DNA of 64,000 nucleotides from Nocardioides allogilvus (lineage in GTDB: Bacteria; Actinomycetota; Actinomycetes; Propionibacteriales; Nocardioidaceae), in NCBI RefSeq assembly GCF_003047285.1, contig NZ_PZYX01000013.1, positions 1 to 64,000 on the forward strand, read 5' to 3'. The translations under genes and the position numbers were made by a program. Shown in pieces: positions 37,137 through 46,117 of the stretch (positions within the stretch are counted from its first letter, which is position 1; every line of letters begins with the position of its first letter). The notes beneath the pieces are model-generated. The model was not told the origin of the DNA, searched no databases, and was given only the letters and a program-made list of their open reading frames with translations.

Positions 37137-37179
37137 CCCGCCAGCCTAGGGGCACGCGGTGCTCCCGGAAGCGCCTTCC

Positions 37180-38394
37180 TCAGATCGCCTCGCGCGCGTC
37201 CACCAGCACGTCGCCGGCGGGCACCGACTCCACGAACGTGACGCGGGGCCGCACGCGCAACGAGGCGCGGGTGCGCTCCTCCGCGGCCGTGGTCACCATG
37301 GCGCGGTCGGCGCCGCTGCCGGCGACCAGCTCGAGCCTCAGCTCGTCCCGGTCCGCGTCACGCAGCACGACGTAGCGGCCGCCCTCGACGCCCAGGTCCC
37401 GCAGTCCGCGGACCACCTCGGCGGCCTGGTGCGGGTGGATGAACATTCCGCGCGCCTTGACGGCTGCGCCGACCCGGCCGAGCACGCCGCCCAGCCGCAA
37501 CCGATCGCCCTCGTCGAGCTGCCAGCGCGAGATGTCGCCGGTGCCGAAGCGCAGCAGCGGCGTGCCCGCCCCCACCATCGTCACCACGACCTCGCCCGGG
37601 GAATCGTCGAGCACCGGCACGCCGCTCTCGGGGTCACAGACCTGCACGAAGACGTGGTCGGGCACCTCCAGCCCGGCACCCGGCTCGACCTCGTGGCCGA
37701 TGAGGCCGGCCTCGGCCGTGCCGTAGGCCATCAGCACCGTCGGGACCCTCTGCACGAGGCGCTCGCGCAGCGCGTCGGGCAGGGGCTCCGCCGTCACCAG
37801 CGCCTTGTCGACGTGCCAGCGATCGGTCGGCAGGTCGAGGTTGTCGAACGCCTCGACCAGCGCCGCGAGATAGCTCGGCAGCCCGATGTAGGCAGTCACA
37901 CCGATGTCGGACACGACCCGCGCCTGGACCTCCACCGAGCCGACCCCGCCCGGCACCACGGTCGCGCCGACGGCGCCGCAGGCCAGGTCGAACATCATGC
38001 CCGCGGGCGAGAGGTGGTAGCCGAAGCAGTTGAGGACCACGTCCCCCGCGCCGATCCCGCACGCCTGGAGCGCCGCCGCCCACTGCCACGGGTCCTCGCC
38101 CTCGAGCTGGACCTCGTAGATCGGTCCGGGCGAGGCGAACACCCGTGCCACGGGCGTGCCTTCGGCCACCAGACCGCCGTACGGCGGATAGGCACGCTGC
38201 AGCGCAGGCAGGGCGTCCTTCGTGAGGACCGGGACCGAGTCGAGGTCGACGGCGGTGAGCCCTGAGCTGCCCACCCCCGCTGCGGCCAGCCGGTCGCGGA
38301 TGGACGGGACCCGGTCCACCATGCGCCCGACCGCACCGGCGGCCTCGGCGCCGCGCTTGTCGTAGTAGTCCCGGACCGCCTTCATGTCAGACAC
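37180..38394 (-). CDS. Phenylacetate-CoA-ligase-like adenylate-forming enzyme, 404 aa
   Basis: A short AMP-binding enzyme of the PaaK type: VLMAYGTAEAGLIGHE (YGxTE-like), LLRFGTGDIS and RLGGVLGRVGAAVKARGMFIHPHQ match its core and C-terminal hinge. The phosphate-loop position reads VFASPGPIYEV rather than SSGTTGxP, so activity may differ. The GTG at 38394 is placed 4-5 bases after a strong GGAGGGGG. It is the last gene of the liv-type operon, 11 bases after livF, so may activate the imported carboxylic acid to its CoA ester. Confidence 0.75.
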   Translation of the reverse strand: MSDMKAVRDYYDKRGAEAAGAVGRMVDRVPSIRDRLAAAGVGSSGLTAVDLDSVPVLTKDALPALQRAYPPYGGLVAEGTPVARVFASPGPIYEVQLEGEDPWQWAAALQACGIGAGDVVLNCFGYHLSPAGMMFDLACGAVGATVVPGGVGSVEVQARVVSDIGVTAYIGLPSYLAALVEAFDNLDLPTDRWHVDKALVTAEPLPDALRERLVQRVPTVLMAYGTAEAGLIGHEVEPGAGLEVPDHVFVQVCDPESGVPVLDDSPGEVVVTMVGAGTPLLRFGTGDISRWQLDEGDRLRLGGVLGRVGAAVKARGMFIHPHQAAEVVRGLRDLGVEGGRYVVLRDADRDELRLELVAGSGADRAMVTTAAEERTRASLRVRPRVTFVESVPAGDVLVDAREAI

Positions 38395-38405
38395 CGTTCC
38401 CCCTC

Positions 38406-39257
38406 CTAGAGCCAACGCTTGCGACGCTTGTAGTGCTTGACCTCGCGGTAGTTCTTGGCGCCACCCTCGCCGCCGAGGCCGAGGTAGAACTCCTTCACGT
38501 CCGGGTTCTCCGAGAGCTCGGCCGCCGTCCCCTCGAGGACGATGCGGCCGCGCTCGAGGATGTAGCCGTGGTCGGCCACCTCCAGGGCGCGGCGGGCGTT
38601 CTGCTCGACGACCAGCACGGTGAGCCCGGTCTCCGCGTTGAGGTTGCGGATGTGGCCGAAGATCTCCTGGACCAGCAGCGGGGCCAGGCCCAGTGACGGC
38701 TCGTCGAGCATCAGCAGCCGCGGCTTGGCCATCAGGGCCCGGCCGATGGCCAGCATCTGCTGCTCACCGCCGGAGAGATAGCCGGCCACGCGGCTGCGCA
38801 TGTCGGCGAGCTTCTCGAAGTAGGTGTAGACGAGGTCGAAGTCCTCGGGCTTCGCGCCACCACGGGAGTAGCCGCCCGCCACGAGGTTCTCGTGCACCGT
38901 CAGGTGCTCGAAGACGTGACGCCCCTCCATGCACAGCGAGAGACCTGCCTTGACGCGTGCTGCGGCGTCCATCCGGGTGATGTCCTGGCCGTCCAGGACG
39001 ATCTTGCCGTCGGAGATCTCGCCGCGCTCGCTGGGGAGCAGCCCGGAGACAGCCTTGAGCGTGGTCGACTTCCCCGCGCCGTTGGAGCCGAGCAGGGCGA
39101 CGATCTTGCCCTCCGGCACCGACAGCGAGAGACCGCGCAGGACGAGGATCACCTCGTCGTAGATCACCTCGATGCTGTCGACGCTCAGCAGCGAGCGGCC
39201 CGCCGCCGCGGCCGGGACGTGCCCGGCCGCGGCGGACTGGATGGACGTGTCGCTCAT
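38406..39257 (-). CDS. livF: Branched-chain-type ABC transporter ATP-binding protein LivF
   Basis: A 283-aa ABC ATPase of the HAAT family. Walker A is GSNGAGKST, signature LSGGEQQMLAIGRAL, Walker B LLMLDEPSLGL, and switch VVEQNAR. It has a 25-residue Ala-rich N-terminal extension and a basic C-terminus (HYKRRKRWL). It pairs with LivG under the LivH/LivM permeases. The ATG overlaps the binding-protein stop by 4 bases. Confidence 0.9.
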   Translation of the reverse strand: MSDTSIQSAAAGHVPAAAAGRSLLSVDSIEVIYDEVILVLRGLSLSVPEGKIVALLGSNGAGKSTTLKAVSGLLPSERGEISDGKIVLDGQDITRMDAAARVKAGLSLCMEGRHVFEHLTVHENLVAGGYSRGGAKPEDFDLVYTYFEKLADMRSRVAGYLSGGEQQMLAIGRALMAKPRLLMLDEPSLGLAPLLVQEIFGHIRNLNAETGLTVLVVEQNARRALEVADHGYILERGRIVLEGTAAELSENPDVKEFYLGLGGEGGAKNYREVKHYKRRKRWL

Positions 39258-40450
39258 TCCGGCGTCACACCGGTCTCGAGCGGCTTCATGGAGCCACCCT
39301 CGGCGACGTAGACACCCGAGCCGGTGGAGCCGCGGTGCGAGTCACTGCTGAACTCGACCGTGCCCGTGCCCACGACACCGCCGGTGTCGATCGGGCCCAT
39401 CGTCTCCAGGGCCTCCTTGATCGCGGGACCGGAGAGGTCGTCACCGTCCTCGAGCACCTGGCGGATGCCCTCGGCGAGGATGTGCATCGTGTACCAGCCC
39501 TGGACGTAGTGCACGCCCTCCTCCTCGAGGGAGGAGCCCTTCTCGGAGAGGTAGGCCTCGATGTCGGCGTGGCCCTCCTGGTCGGCGGTCACCGGCGCGA
39601 ACGGCTGCACCAGCACGCTGCCCTCGGCCGCGTCGCCCGCGGTCTCGATGAACAGCTCGTCGGAGCACCAGTTCAGGCAGACGATCCGCATGTCCAGGTT
39701 CTGCGCGGCGATGTCCTTGGCGACCGTGGCCGCCGGGCTCGACACGTTCTGGATCAGGACGTACTTCGCGCCCTGGGCCTTGGCACGCGCGAGCAGGCCG
39801 ACGTAGTTGGCCGCACCGGCCGGCATCGGGTAGGCCTCCATCGAGATGTCGAGGCCCTTCTCCTCGATCCAGGCCTCGGCGTCCGCGAGCGGCGCGAGGC
39901 CGAAGGGCGAGTCGTTGTGGAAGAACGCGACCTCAGCCGTGGCGTCGGAGTCCTCGTCGATCCAGTTCAGGCCGACACGCGCCTGGTCGGAGTAGGTCGG
40001 CGCGACCACGAAGTTGTACGGCGCCTGCGCGGGGTCGGTCAGCGCCTCGGCGTACGACGCGGACATGAAGGGGATCTCGTCCTGCGACACCTTGCCGGAC
40101 AGTGCCTCGGAGTCACCGGTGCCCCAGCCCTGGATCGCGACCGCGCCCTCGTTGAGGTATTCCTTGTAGAGGCGCTCGGCCGTCGGCACGTCGTAGGCGT
40201 AGTCCTTCGACGTGGCGTCGATCTCGCGGCCCTCGATGCCGCCCTCGCTGTTGATCCAGTCGATGTAGCCGAGCATGCCGTCGTTGTAGGGCGTCCCGAC
40301 GTCGCCGGTGGCACCGGTGAGGTCGGCGATGACGCCGACCGGGATGGCGCCGCCCTCGTCGCCACCCTCGTCGGCACCGGGGGGAGCACAAGCGGTGAGC
40401 GCGACCAGGGCGGAGGCCGCGAGCGTGGCCGTCCAGCGAATCCTGAACAT
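39254..40450 (-). CDS. ABC transporter substrate-binding lipoprotein (branched-chain amino acid/amide type)
   Basis: A 398-aa periplasmic-binding-type I protein. Lipobox LTAC (Cys about 21) precedes an acidic linker. IPVGVIADLTGATGDVGTPYNDGMLGYIDWINSEGGIEGREI is the typical Peripla_BP_6 start. Ligand identity cannot be read, but the CoA ligases in the operon suggest a carboxylate such as an aromatic or fatty acid rather than an amino acid. SD AGGAGA lies before the ATG. It is lipid-anchored outside the membrane. Confidence 0.9.
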   Translation of the reverse strand: MFRIRWTATLAASALVALTACAPPGADEGGDEGGAIPVGVIADLTGATGDVGTPYNDGMLGYIDWINSEGGIEGREIDATSKDYAYDVPTAERLYKEYLNEGAVAIQGWGTGDSEALSGKVSQDEIPFMSASYAEALTDPAQAPYNFVVAPTYSDQARVGLNWIDEDSDATAEVAFFHNDSPFGLAPLADAEAWIEEKGLDISMEAYPMPAGAANYVGLLARAKAQGAKYVLIQNVSSPAATVAKDIAAQNLDMRIVCLNWCSDELFIETAGDAAEGSVLVQPFAPVTADQEGHADIEAYLSEKGSSLEEEGVHYVQGWYTMHILAEGIRQVLEDGDDLSGPAIKEALETMGPIDTGGVVGTGTVEFSSDSHRGSTGSGVYVAEGGSMKPLETGVTPE

Positions 40451-40519
40451 GAGGTTTCTCCTTGTGGGTTGGGGCGGTGCTGACGTGGTGCTGACGTGGT
40501 GCGGGGTGGAGCTGGGAGG

Positions 40520-41581
40520 TCAGTAGCGGAACGGCCAGAAGCGGATGTAGTCCTTCATGCGTTGCCAGATCTGGGCCAGGCCGCGTGGCTCGAACAGGAG
40601 GAAGAAGATGATGACGAGGCCGAAGACGACCTGCTCGATGGCCGGCACCCGGCTGAGCAGCACGGGCACCGAGTCGCCCACGGCGCCGACGGTCTCCTGG
40701 ATGAAGACCGGCACCAGCACCATGAAGGCCGCGCCGTAGACCGAGCCGGCGATGGTGCCGAGCCCGCCGACGATGATCATCGCGAGGTAGAGGATGGAGA
40801 CGTCGAGCGTGAACGCCTCCCAGGTGACCGTCTCGGTGTAGTGCGCCGAGAGCGCTCCGGCGAGACCGACGAAGCCCGAGGAGACGGCGAACGCCGTGAC
40901 CTTGGCCCGGGTGATGTTGACGCCGATCGCGGACGCCGCGATGTCCTGGTCGCGCACGGCCATGAACGAGCGGCCCAGCGACGAGCGGAACAGGTTGCGG
41001 GCCGCGAGCACGGCCAGCACCGCGAAGGTGAGCAGGATCCAGTACCACTGCCACTCGAAGTACTGGCGCTCGATCTCGAAGCTGCCCAGGCTCAACCGGT
41101 CGACCGTCAGCGGGGCGCTGCCGTCGCGCAGGAAGGTCCAGCGGCGGGCGACGAAGACGATGATCTCCTGGCTGGCGAGCGTGGCGATCGCGAGGTAGAG
41201 CCCCTTGATCCGCAGCGCCGGCAGGCCGAACAGTGCGCCGGCCACGGCCGTGATGACGACCGCGCAGGCGATGCTCAGCGGCGCAGGCAGGTCAGCGCGC
41301 TGGTAGAGCAGGGCGGACGAGAACGCGCCGATGGCGAGGAACCCGCCCTGGCCCAGCGAGATCTGGCCGGTGAAGCCGACCAGGATGTTGAGCCCGACGG
41401 CGCCGATGACGGCGATCAGGATCGTGTTGACGATCGAGAGCCAGTAGTTGTCGAGGACGTAGGGCGTCACGAGCAGGCCCACGATCATCAGCGCGAGGCG
41501 GAAGTACTCCGCCTTCGTGTGCCGCAGGGCGCTCTCGCGTCGATAGCTGCGGTGGTAGACACCGGTTGCGGTGGCAGACAT
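40520..41581 (-). CDS. livM: Branched-chain-type ABC transporter permease LivM
   Basis: A 353-aa permease with about nine transmembrane helices; the motifs NILVGFTGQISLGQGGFLAIGAF near residue 80 and MAVRDQDIAASAIGVNITRAKVTAFAVS (EAA-like coupling loop) are characteristic. It forms the channel with LivH. It begins one base after livH ends. The 69 bases after its stop separate it from the binding-protein gene. Confidence 0.92.
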   Translation of the reverse strand: MSATATGVYHRSYRRESALRHTKAEYFRLALMIVGLLVTPYVLDNYWLSIVNTILIAVIGAVGLNILVGFTGQISLGQGGFLAIGAFSSALLYQRADLPAPLSIACAVVITAVAGALFGLPALRIKGLYLAIATLASQEIIVFVARRWTFLRDGSAPLTVDRLSLGSFEIERQYFEWQWYWILLTFAVLAVLAARNLFRSSLGRSFMAVRDQDIAASAIGVNITRAKVTAFAVSSGFVGLAGALSAHYTETVTWEAFTLDVSILYLAMIIVGGLGTIAGSVYGAAFMVLVPVFIQETVGAVGDSVPVLLSRVPAIEQVVFGLVIIFFLLFEPRGLAQIWQRMKDYIRFWPFRY

Positions 41582-41582
41582 C

Positions 41583-42455
41583 TCAGACCCTCTCGATCCG
41601 CGTCTCGCCGAACAGCCCGTAGGGGCGGACGAGGAGGATGGCGACCAGCAGCAGGTACGGCGCGATCTGGGCCAGGCCCGGATCCCAGTAGCTGCTGACG
41701 TACTGGCCGGAGAGCCCGATCACCAGGCCGCCGACGATCGTGCCGGGGACCGAGTCGAGGCCGCCGAGGATCACGACGGGGAAGACGAGCAGCCCGAAGG
41801 TCGTGAGCCGGCTGCTCACCTCGGTGATGTCACCGAGGAGCACGCCGCCGATGAGCGCGCTGACGGCGGCGAGCGCCCACGCCATCGCGAAGATCCGGCG
41901 GACCGAGATGCCGAGCGTGAGCGCGGCCTGCTGGTCGTCGGCGACGGCGCGCATCGCGATGCCGTGGCGGCTGCGCTGGAAGAACAGGGTGAACAGCGTC
42001 AGCACGACGGCTGCGATCACGATCACCAGGATGCGGTTGAGGGGGAACGTGGCGCCGGCGAGCTCGATGGTGGTGCGCGGCAGGACGGCGGGCTGGGTGA
42101 CGGCGCGGGTGCCGAAGAACAGCTGGGCCACGGCCTTGAGGACGGCCGCGAGCCCGATGGTCACCATGATCACGCTGATCGCGCTCTCACCCACCAGTGG
42201 TCGCAGGATCAGCCGCTCGATCAGGACGCCCATCACGATCGCGAACAGGATGCCGACCACGACGGCGAGCACCAGCGGCAGCTGGAAGACGACGAAGGCG
42301 GCGTAGACCGTGTAGGCACCGATGAGCAAGAACTCGCCCTGGGCGAAGTTGATGACGCCGGTGGACTTGTAGATCAGCACGAAGCCGAGCGCGGCCAGCG
42401 CGAGGATCGCGCCGTCGGAGACGCCGTAGATCGTCTGGGTCAGGAAGTTGCTCAT
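41583..42455 (-). CDS. livH: Branched-chain-type ABC transporter permease LivH
   Basis: A 290-aa membrane protein with about eight helices. The family segments are SDGAILALAALGFVLIYKSTGVINFAQGEF at the N-terminus and MRAVADDQQAALTLGISVRRIFAMAWALAA in the coupling loop. The ATG at 42455 overlaps the CoA-ligase stop by 4 bases, so ligase and permease are translationally coupled. Confidence 0.92.
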   Translation of the reverse strand: MSNFLTQTIYGVSDGAILALAALGFVLIYKSTGVINFAQGEFLLIGAYTVYAAFVVFQLPLVLAVVVGILFAIVMGVLIERLILRPLVGESAISVIMVTIGLAAVLKAVAQLFFGTRAVTQPAVLPRTTIELAGATFPLNRILVIVIAAVVLTLFTLFFQRSRHGIAMRAVADDQQAALTLGISVRRIFAMAWALAAVSALIGGVLLGDITEVSSRLTTFGLLVFPVVILGGLDSVPGTIVGGLVIGLSGQYVSSYWDPGLAQIAPYLLLVAILLVRPYGLFGETRIERV

Positions 42456-44389
42456 CGCCGACCACTCCAGACCGGGCGCTGCTTGCTGTGTTGCGGGGGC
42501 ACGTATCCCTCCAGGTGGTGGATGTCGAGAGTGATGGCCCGTTTGGTCGACGTGCCGTCCTGATAGGAGACGGTGTTGGTCATGGCGACCCGGTCGTCGC
42601 CGCGGTCCAGCGCCTCGATGAGCTCGGCATAGCGCTCGTTGATGACGCTGCGGCGGACCTTGCGGGTGCGCGTGATCTCGTCGTCGTCGGGGTCGAGCTG
42701 CTTGAAGAGCACCAGGAAGTGCTTGACCTTGATGCTGTCGGGGAGCTCGGCGTTGGCCCGGTGGACCTCCTGCTTGAGGAGCTCGGCGACGCGGTCGTTG
42801 CCGGCCAGGTCGGTGTAGGTCGTGTAGCCGATGCGCTCGTGCTCGGCCCACGACCCGACGGTGGCCGGGTCGATCGTGACCATCGCCGTGATGTCGGTCG
42901 TCCCGAAGGCGACCGCCTCCTCGACGTACGGCGAGAACTTGAGCTTGTTCTCGATGAAGGCGCTCGAGAAGCGGGTGCCGTCGGGTGCGGTGAGCACGTC
43001 CTTGGCGCGGTCGATGACGACGAGGTGGCCGTCCTCGAGGTAGCCCGCGTCGCCGGTGTGCAGCCAGCCGTCGGCGTCGACGGTCTCGGCGGTGGCCTCC
43101 TCGTTGCCGACATAACCGGAGAAGACCGACGAGCTGCGCAGCAGGATCTCGCCGTCGTCGGCGATCCGCATCTCGGTCTCGGGCAACGGCACGCCCACGG
43201 TGTGGAAGCGGACGTCGTTGCTGTGGTGCAGCACCGCGATGCCACAGATCTCGGTCTGGCCGTAGATCTGCTTGAGGTTGACGCCGATCGCGTGGAAGAA
43301 GCGGAAGACGTCGGGGCCCAGCGGCGCGCCACCGGTGTAGCAGCGCTTGACCCGGGCGAGCCCGAGCTGGTCGCGCACCGGGCGCAGGGCGACCCAGTCG
43401 GCGAGCAGGGCCAGCAGCCCGAGCAGCGGGCCCGCGCCCTTGCCGTTGACGCGGCGGGCGGCGACCTTGTCGCCGACGGAGTAGGCCATGCCGAACACGC
43501 GTCGCTTGAGCCAACCAGCCTCGTCGATGCGCACCTGGACCTCGGAGAGCATCGACTCCCAGATCCGCGGCGGGCTGAACATGACGTTGGGGCCGATCTC
43601 GCGCATGTCGGAGCGCTGGGTCGCGGAGTCCTCGGGGAAGGAGAGCGTGAAGCCGCGCAGCAGCCCGCAGGCCACGGCCATCATCTGCTCGCCGATCCAG
43701 GCCAGCGGCAGGAACGAGACGAACCTGTCCTTGGGTCCCAGCGGATCGACGCTGGTGAGGTGCTCGGCCATCGACAGGAGGTTGTGGTGGGTGAGCTGAC
43801 CGAGCTTGGGCAGCGAGGTCGTGCCCGAGGTCGTGCAGACCACCGCCACGTCGTGAGCGGTGCCGAGCGCGACCTCCTGCTCGAACCAGCCCGGCCGGTC
43901 GGTCGCCCACTCGCGACCGCGCGCTGCGAGGTCCTCGAAGTCGGCGAGCCACTCGTCGGCGTACTCCTCGAGGCCGTGCGGGTCGTAGTAGGCGACCTGC
44001 TCGACGTGCGGGAGCAACGGGCGGACCTTGAGCAGCTTGTCGACCTGCTCCTGGTCCTCGGCGATGACGACACGGGCCTTGCTGAGCTCGAGGATGTGCA
44101 CGATCTCCTCGTCGAGGCTGGTCGGGTAGATCCCGACCACAGCGGCGCCCAGCGACTGGGCGGCCAGCTCAGAGATCAGCCACTCGGGGCGGTTGTCCCC
44201 GATGACGGCGACGATCTCCCCGCGGCGTACGCCCAGCGAGGCCATGCCGTGGGCGATGTCGCGCACGCGCTCGGCATATTCGGCCCAGGTGATCGGCTGC
44301 CAGATGCCGTAGAGCTTCTCCTGCAGGGCGATGCCCTGCGGTCGGTCGGCGGCACGCTCGGCCAGGAGGCGCGGCATGGTCGTGCTCAT
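42452..44389 (-). CDS. Long-chain-type acyl-CoA ligase (AMP-binding) within the ABC operon
   Basis: A 645-aa adenylate-forming ligase: TTSGTTSLPKLGQLTH (phosphate loop), IYGQTEICG, DGWLHTGDAGYLEDGHLVVIDR, and a C-terminal lysine in DDDEITRTRKVRR. It converts a carboxylic acid plus ATP and CoA to acyl-CoA. It is encoded between livG and livH with stop/start overlaps on both sides, so uptake and CoA activation are stoichiometrically linked. Substrate unknown; aromatic, fatty or steroid-derived acids are candidates. Confidence 0.88.
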   Translation of the reverse strand: MSTTMPRLLAERAADRPQGIALQEKLYGIWQPITWAEYAERVRDIAHGMASLGVRRGEIVAVIGDNRPEWLISELAAQSLGAAVVGIYPTSLDEEIVHILELSKARVVIAEDQEQVDKLLKVRPLLPHVEQVAYYDPHGLEEYADEWLADFEDLAARGREWATDRPGWFEQEVALGTAHDVAVVCTTSGTTSLPKLGQLTHHNLLSMAEHLTSVDPLGPKDRFVSFLPLAWIGEQMMAVACGLLRGFTLSFPEDSATQRSDMREIGPNVMFSPPRIWESMLSEVQVRIDEAGWLKRRVFGMAYSVGDKVAARRVNGKGAGPLLGLLALLADWVALRPVRDQLGLARVKRCYTGGAPLGPDVFRFFHAIGVNLKQIYGQTEICGIAVLHHSNDVRFHTVGVPLPETEMRIADDGEILLRSSSVFSGYVGNEEATAETVDADGWLHTGDAGYLEDGHLVVIDRAKDVLTAPDGTRFSSAFIENKLKFSPYVEEAVAFGTTDITAMVTIDPATVGSWAEHERIGYTTYTDLAGNDRVAELLKQEVHRANAELPDSIKVKHFLVLFKQLDPDDDEITRTRKVRRSVINERYAELIEALDRGDDRVAMTNTVSYQDGTSTKRAITLDIHHLEGYVPPQHSKQRPVWSGRR

Positions 44390-45231
44390 GAGTCGGCCCC
44401 GAGGTAGGCCTCGACGACGGCGGGGTTGGCGCGCACCTCGGCGGGTGTCCCGTCGCCGATCAGCCTGCCGAAGTCGAGGACGCTGACGCGGTCGGAGATG
44501 TCCATGACGACTCCCATGTCGTGCTCGATCAGCATGACGGTCACGCCGCGCAGCTCGTTGACGTCGAGGATGTAGCGCGCCATGTCCTCCTTCTCCTCAG
44601 CGTTCATGCCGGCCATCGGCTCGTCGAGCAGCAGCAGCCCGGGCTCGATGCACAGGGCGCGGCCGAGCTCGACCCGCTTCTGGATGCCGTAGGACAGGGC
44701 GCCGACGTGGGCATGCCGGTGTTCCTGGAGCTGGAGGAGGTCGATGACCTCCTCGACGAACTCGCGGTGCGCGAACTCCTGCTTGCGGGCCGGGCCGAAC
44801 CACGCCAACGACGGGAGCAGGCTGTGCTTCATGTGGATGTGGCGCCCGAGCATGAGGTTCTCGAGGAGCGTCAGGTGGCCGAAGAGCTCAATGTTCTGGA
44901 AGGAGCGCGCCACGCCGTGGCGGGCGATCCGGTGGGGCGGCATGGCCACGACGTCGTGGGTCCGCGCGACACCCTCCTCGGAGCGGGTGTGCAGCGTGAT
45001 GTGTCCGTCCTGCGGCTTGTAGAGCCCGCTCGCACAGTTGAGCAGGCTGGACTTGCCGGCACCGTTGGGGCCGATGACGGAGTGCACGTCGCCCTGGCGG
45101 ACCGTGAACGACACCTCGGAGAGGGCGCGGATGCCGCCGAAGCGCAAGGAGACGTCGCCGATCTCGAGGAGCGGCTCGCCCACCGGCACGCGGCTGGAGT
45201 TGAGCTCGAAGCGGTATGCCCGACTGAGCAC
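44386..45231 (-). CDS. livG: Branched-chain-type ABC transporter ATP-binding protein LivG
   Basis: A 281-aa ABC ATPase: Walker A GPNGAGKSS, a LivG-type insertion (HTRSEEGVARTHDVVAMPPHRIARHG) and FQNIELFGHLTLLENLMLG, signature LSYGIQKRVELGRAL, Walker B LLLLDEP. The GTG start at 45231 follows GGAGG by 7 bases. It is the first gene of the seven-gene minus-strand operon; the intergenic region with the divergent IclR regulator contains palindromes likely to control it. Confidence 0.9.
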   Translation of the reverse strand: MLSRAYRFELNSSRVPVGEPLLEIGDVSLRFGGIRALSEVSFTVRQGDVHSVIGPNGAGKSSLLNCASGLYKPQDGHITLHTRSEEGVARTHDVVAMPPHRIARHGVARSFQNIELFGHLTLLENLMLGRHIHMKHSLLPSLAWFGPARKQEFAHREFVEEVIDLLQLQEHRHAHVGALSYGIQKRVELGRALCIEPGLLLLDEPMAGMNAEEKEDMARYILDVNELRGVTVMLIEHDMGVVMDISDRVSVLDFGRLIGDGTPAEVRANPAVVEAYLGADS

Positions 45232-45295
45232 CTGGTTCCTCCCTGTGGCGCCCGAACCGTCGGGCGGAGTGATGTGACCTGCACCTCACCATAGA

Positions 45296-45372
45296 TTCCA
45301 CTATGTGGAAGTGCAACCCCCTATTTGAAATCGGCTTCCGCTGATAGCCTGACGGCCACACATAAGCGGAAG
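45296..45372. promoter_or_regulatory. Divergent regulatory region between livG and the IclR gene
   Basis: TTCCACTATGTGGAA (45296-45310) is a perfect palindrome with 6-bp arms, next to a TATGGT -10 candidate for livG (minus strand, 45288-45293). A second inverted repeat CTTCCGCT (45335-45342)/AGCGGAAG (45365-45372) flanks the IclR promoter region just before the ATG. The shared TTCC/GGAA half-site suggests that one regulator, probably the adjacent IclR protein, binds both. Confidence 0.6.
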
Positions 45373-45379
45373 GGACTCG

Positions 45380-46117
45380 ATGAGCGACGTACGGGGCGAA
45401 CCCACGGAGGTGCGCGGGACACTGGGGACGGTCCGCAACGCGGTGCGCCTCCTCGACCTGCTGGCCGACGGCTCGGCCTACCAGCAGCTCACGGACCTGG
45501 CCGAGCGCTCGGGCCTGTCCGTGCCGACGGCCCACCGCCTGCTGCGCTCACTGGTCCTGGCGGACCTGGTCGAGCAGGACCCGCGCTCCTCGCGCTACAG
45601 CCTCGGCCCGGAGGTCACGCGCCTGTCGCAGCGCTACCTCGGTCGGCTGCCCATCCTCGGGGCTCTCTCCCCCTATCTCGTGTCCTTGCGCGACACCTTG
45701 CAGACGACCATCCACGTCGCGGTGCTCGTGCGCGAGTCGGTCGTCTACGTCGACCGCATCGACGCCAGCGACGGCGGTCCCTACCGCGACAGCCACCGCG
45801 TCACCGACGCCCTGTCCACCGCCGCGGGCCGGATGCTGGCCGCGCGCGCCGGCGACGAGGTGTGGAAGCAGTGCGTCGCGTCCCACGCCGGGCTCGTCGA
45901 CGAGGACCCCGACCGGCTGCGGGCCGAGTGGTCACGAGCCGCTCACCTCACCTCCGGCGACGAGATCGCCGTGGTCGTGCACGACGCGGGCGAGACCCCC
46001 GTCGCCGCCCTGTCCGCGACCGTCCCGCCCGGCGCGGACGCCGCCCGGGTCGAGGTCATCGCGACACACCTGTCCCGCGCCGCAAGCGCAGCAGGAAGGA
46101 CGCTGGGTCATGGCTGA
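45380..46117 (+). CDS. IclR-family transcriptional regulator, 245 aa
   Basis: N-terminal winged helix (LTDLAERSGLSVPTAHRLLRSLVLADLVEQD, about residues 38-68) and C-terminal effector domain with VAVLVRESVVYVDRID and STAAGRMLAA. It most likely controls the divergent ABC/CoA-ligase operon and the following gene in response to an organic acid. The ATG at 45380 has a ribosome-binding site (GGAAGGGA) 5 bases before. It overlaps the next gene by 8 bases. Confidence 0.9.
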   Translation: MSDVRGEPTEVRGTLGTVRNAVRLLDLLADGSAYQQLTDLAERSGLSVPTAHRLLRSLVLADLVEQDPRSSRYSLGPEVTRLSQRYLGRLPILGALSPYLVSLRDTLQTTIHVAVLVRESVVYVDRIDASDGGPYRDSHRVTDALSTAAGRMLAARAGDEVWKQCVASHAGLVDEDPDRLRAEWSRAAHLTSGDEIAVVVHDAGETPVAALSATVPPGADAARVEVIATHLSRAASAAGRTLGHG

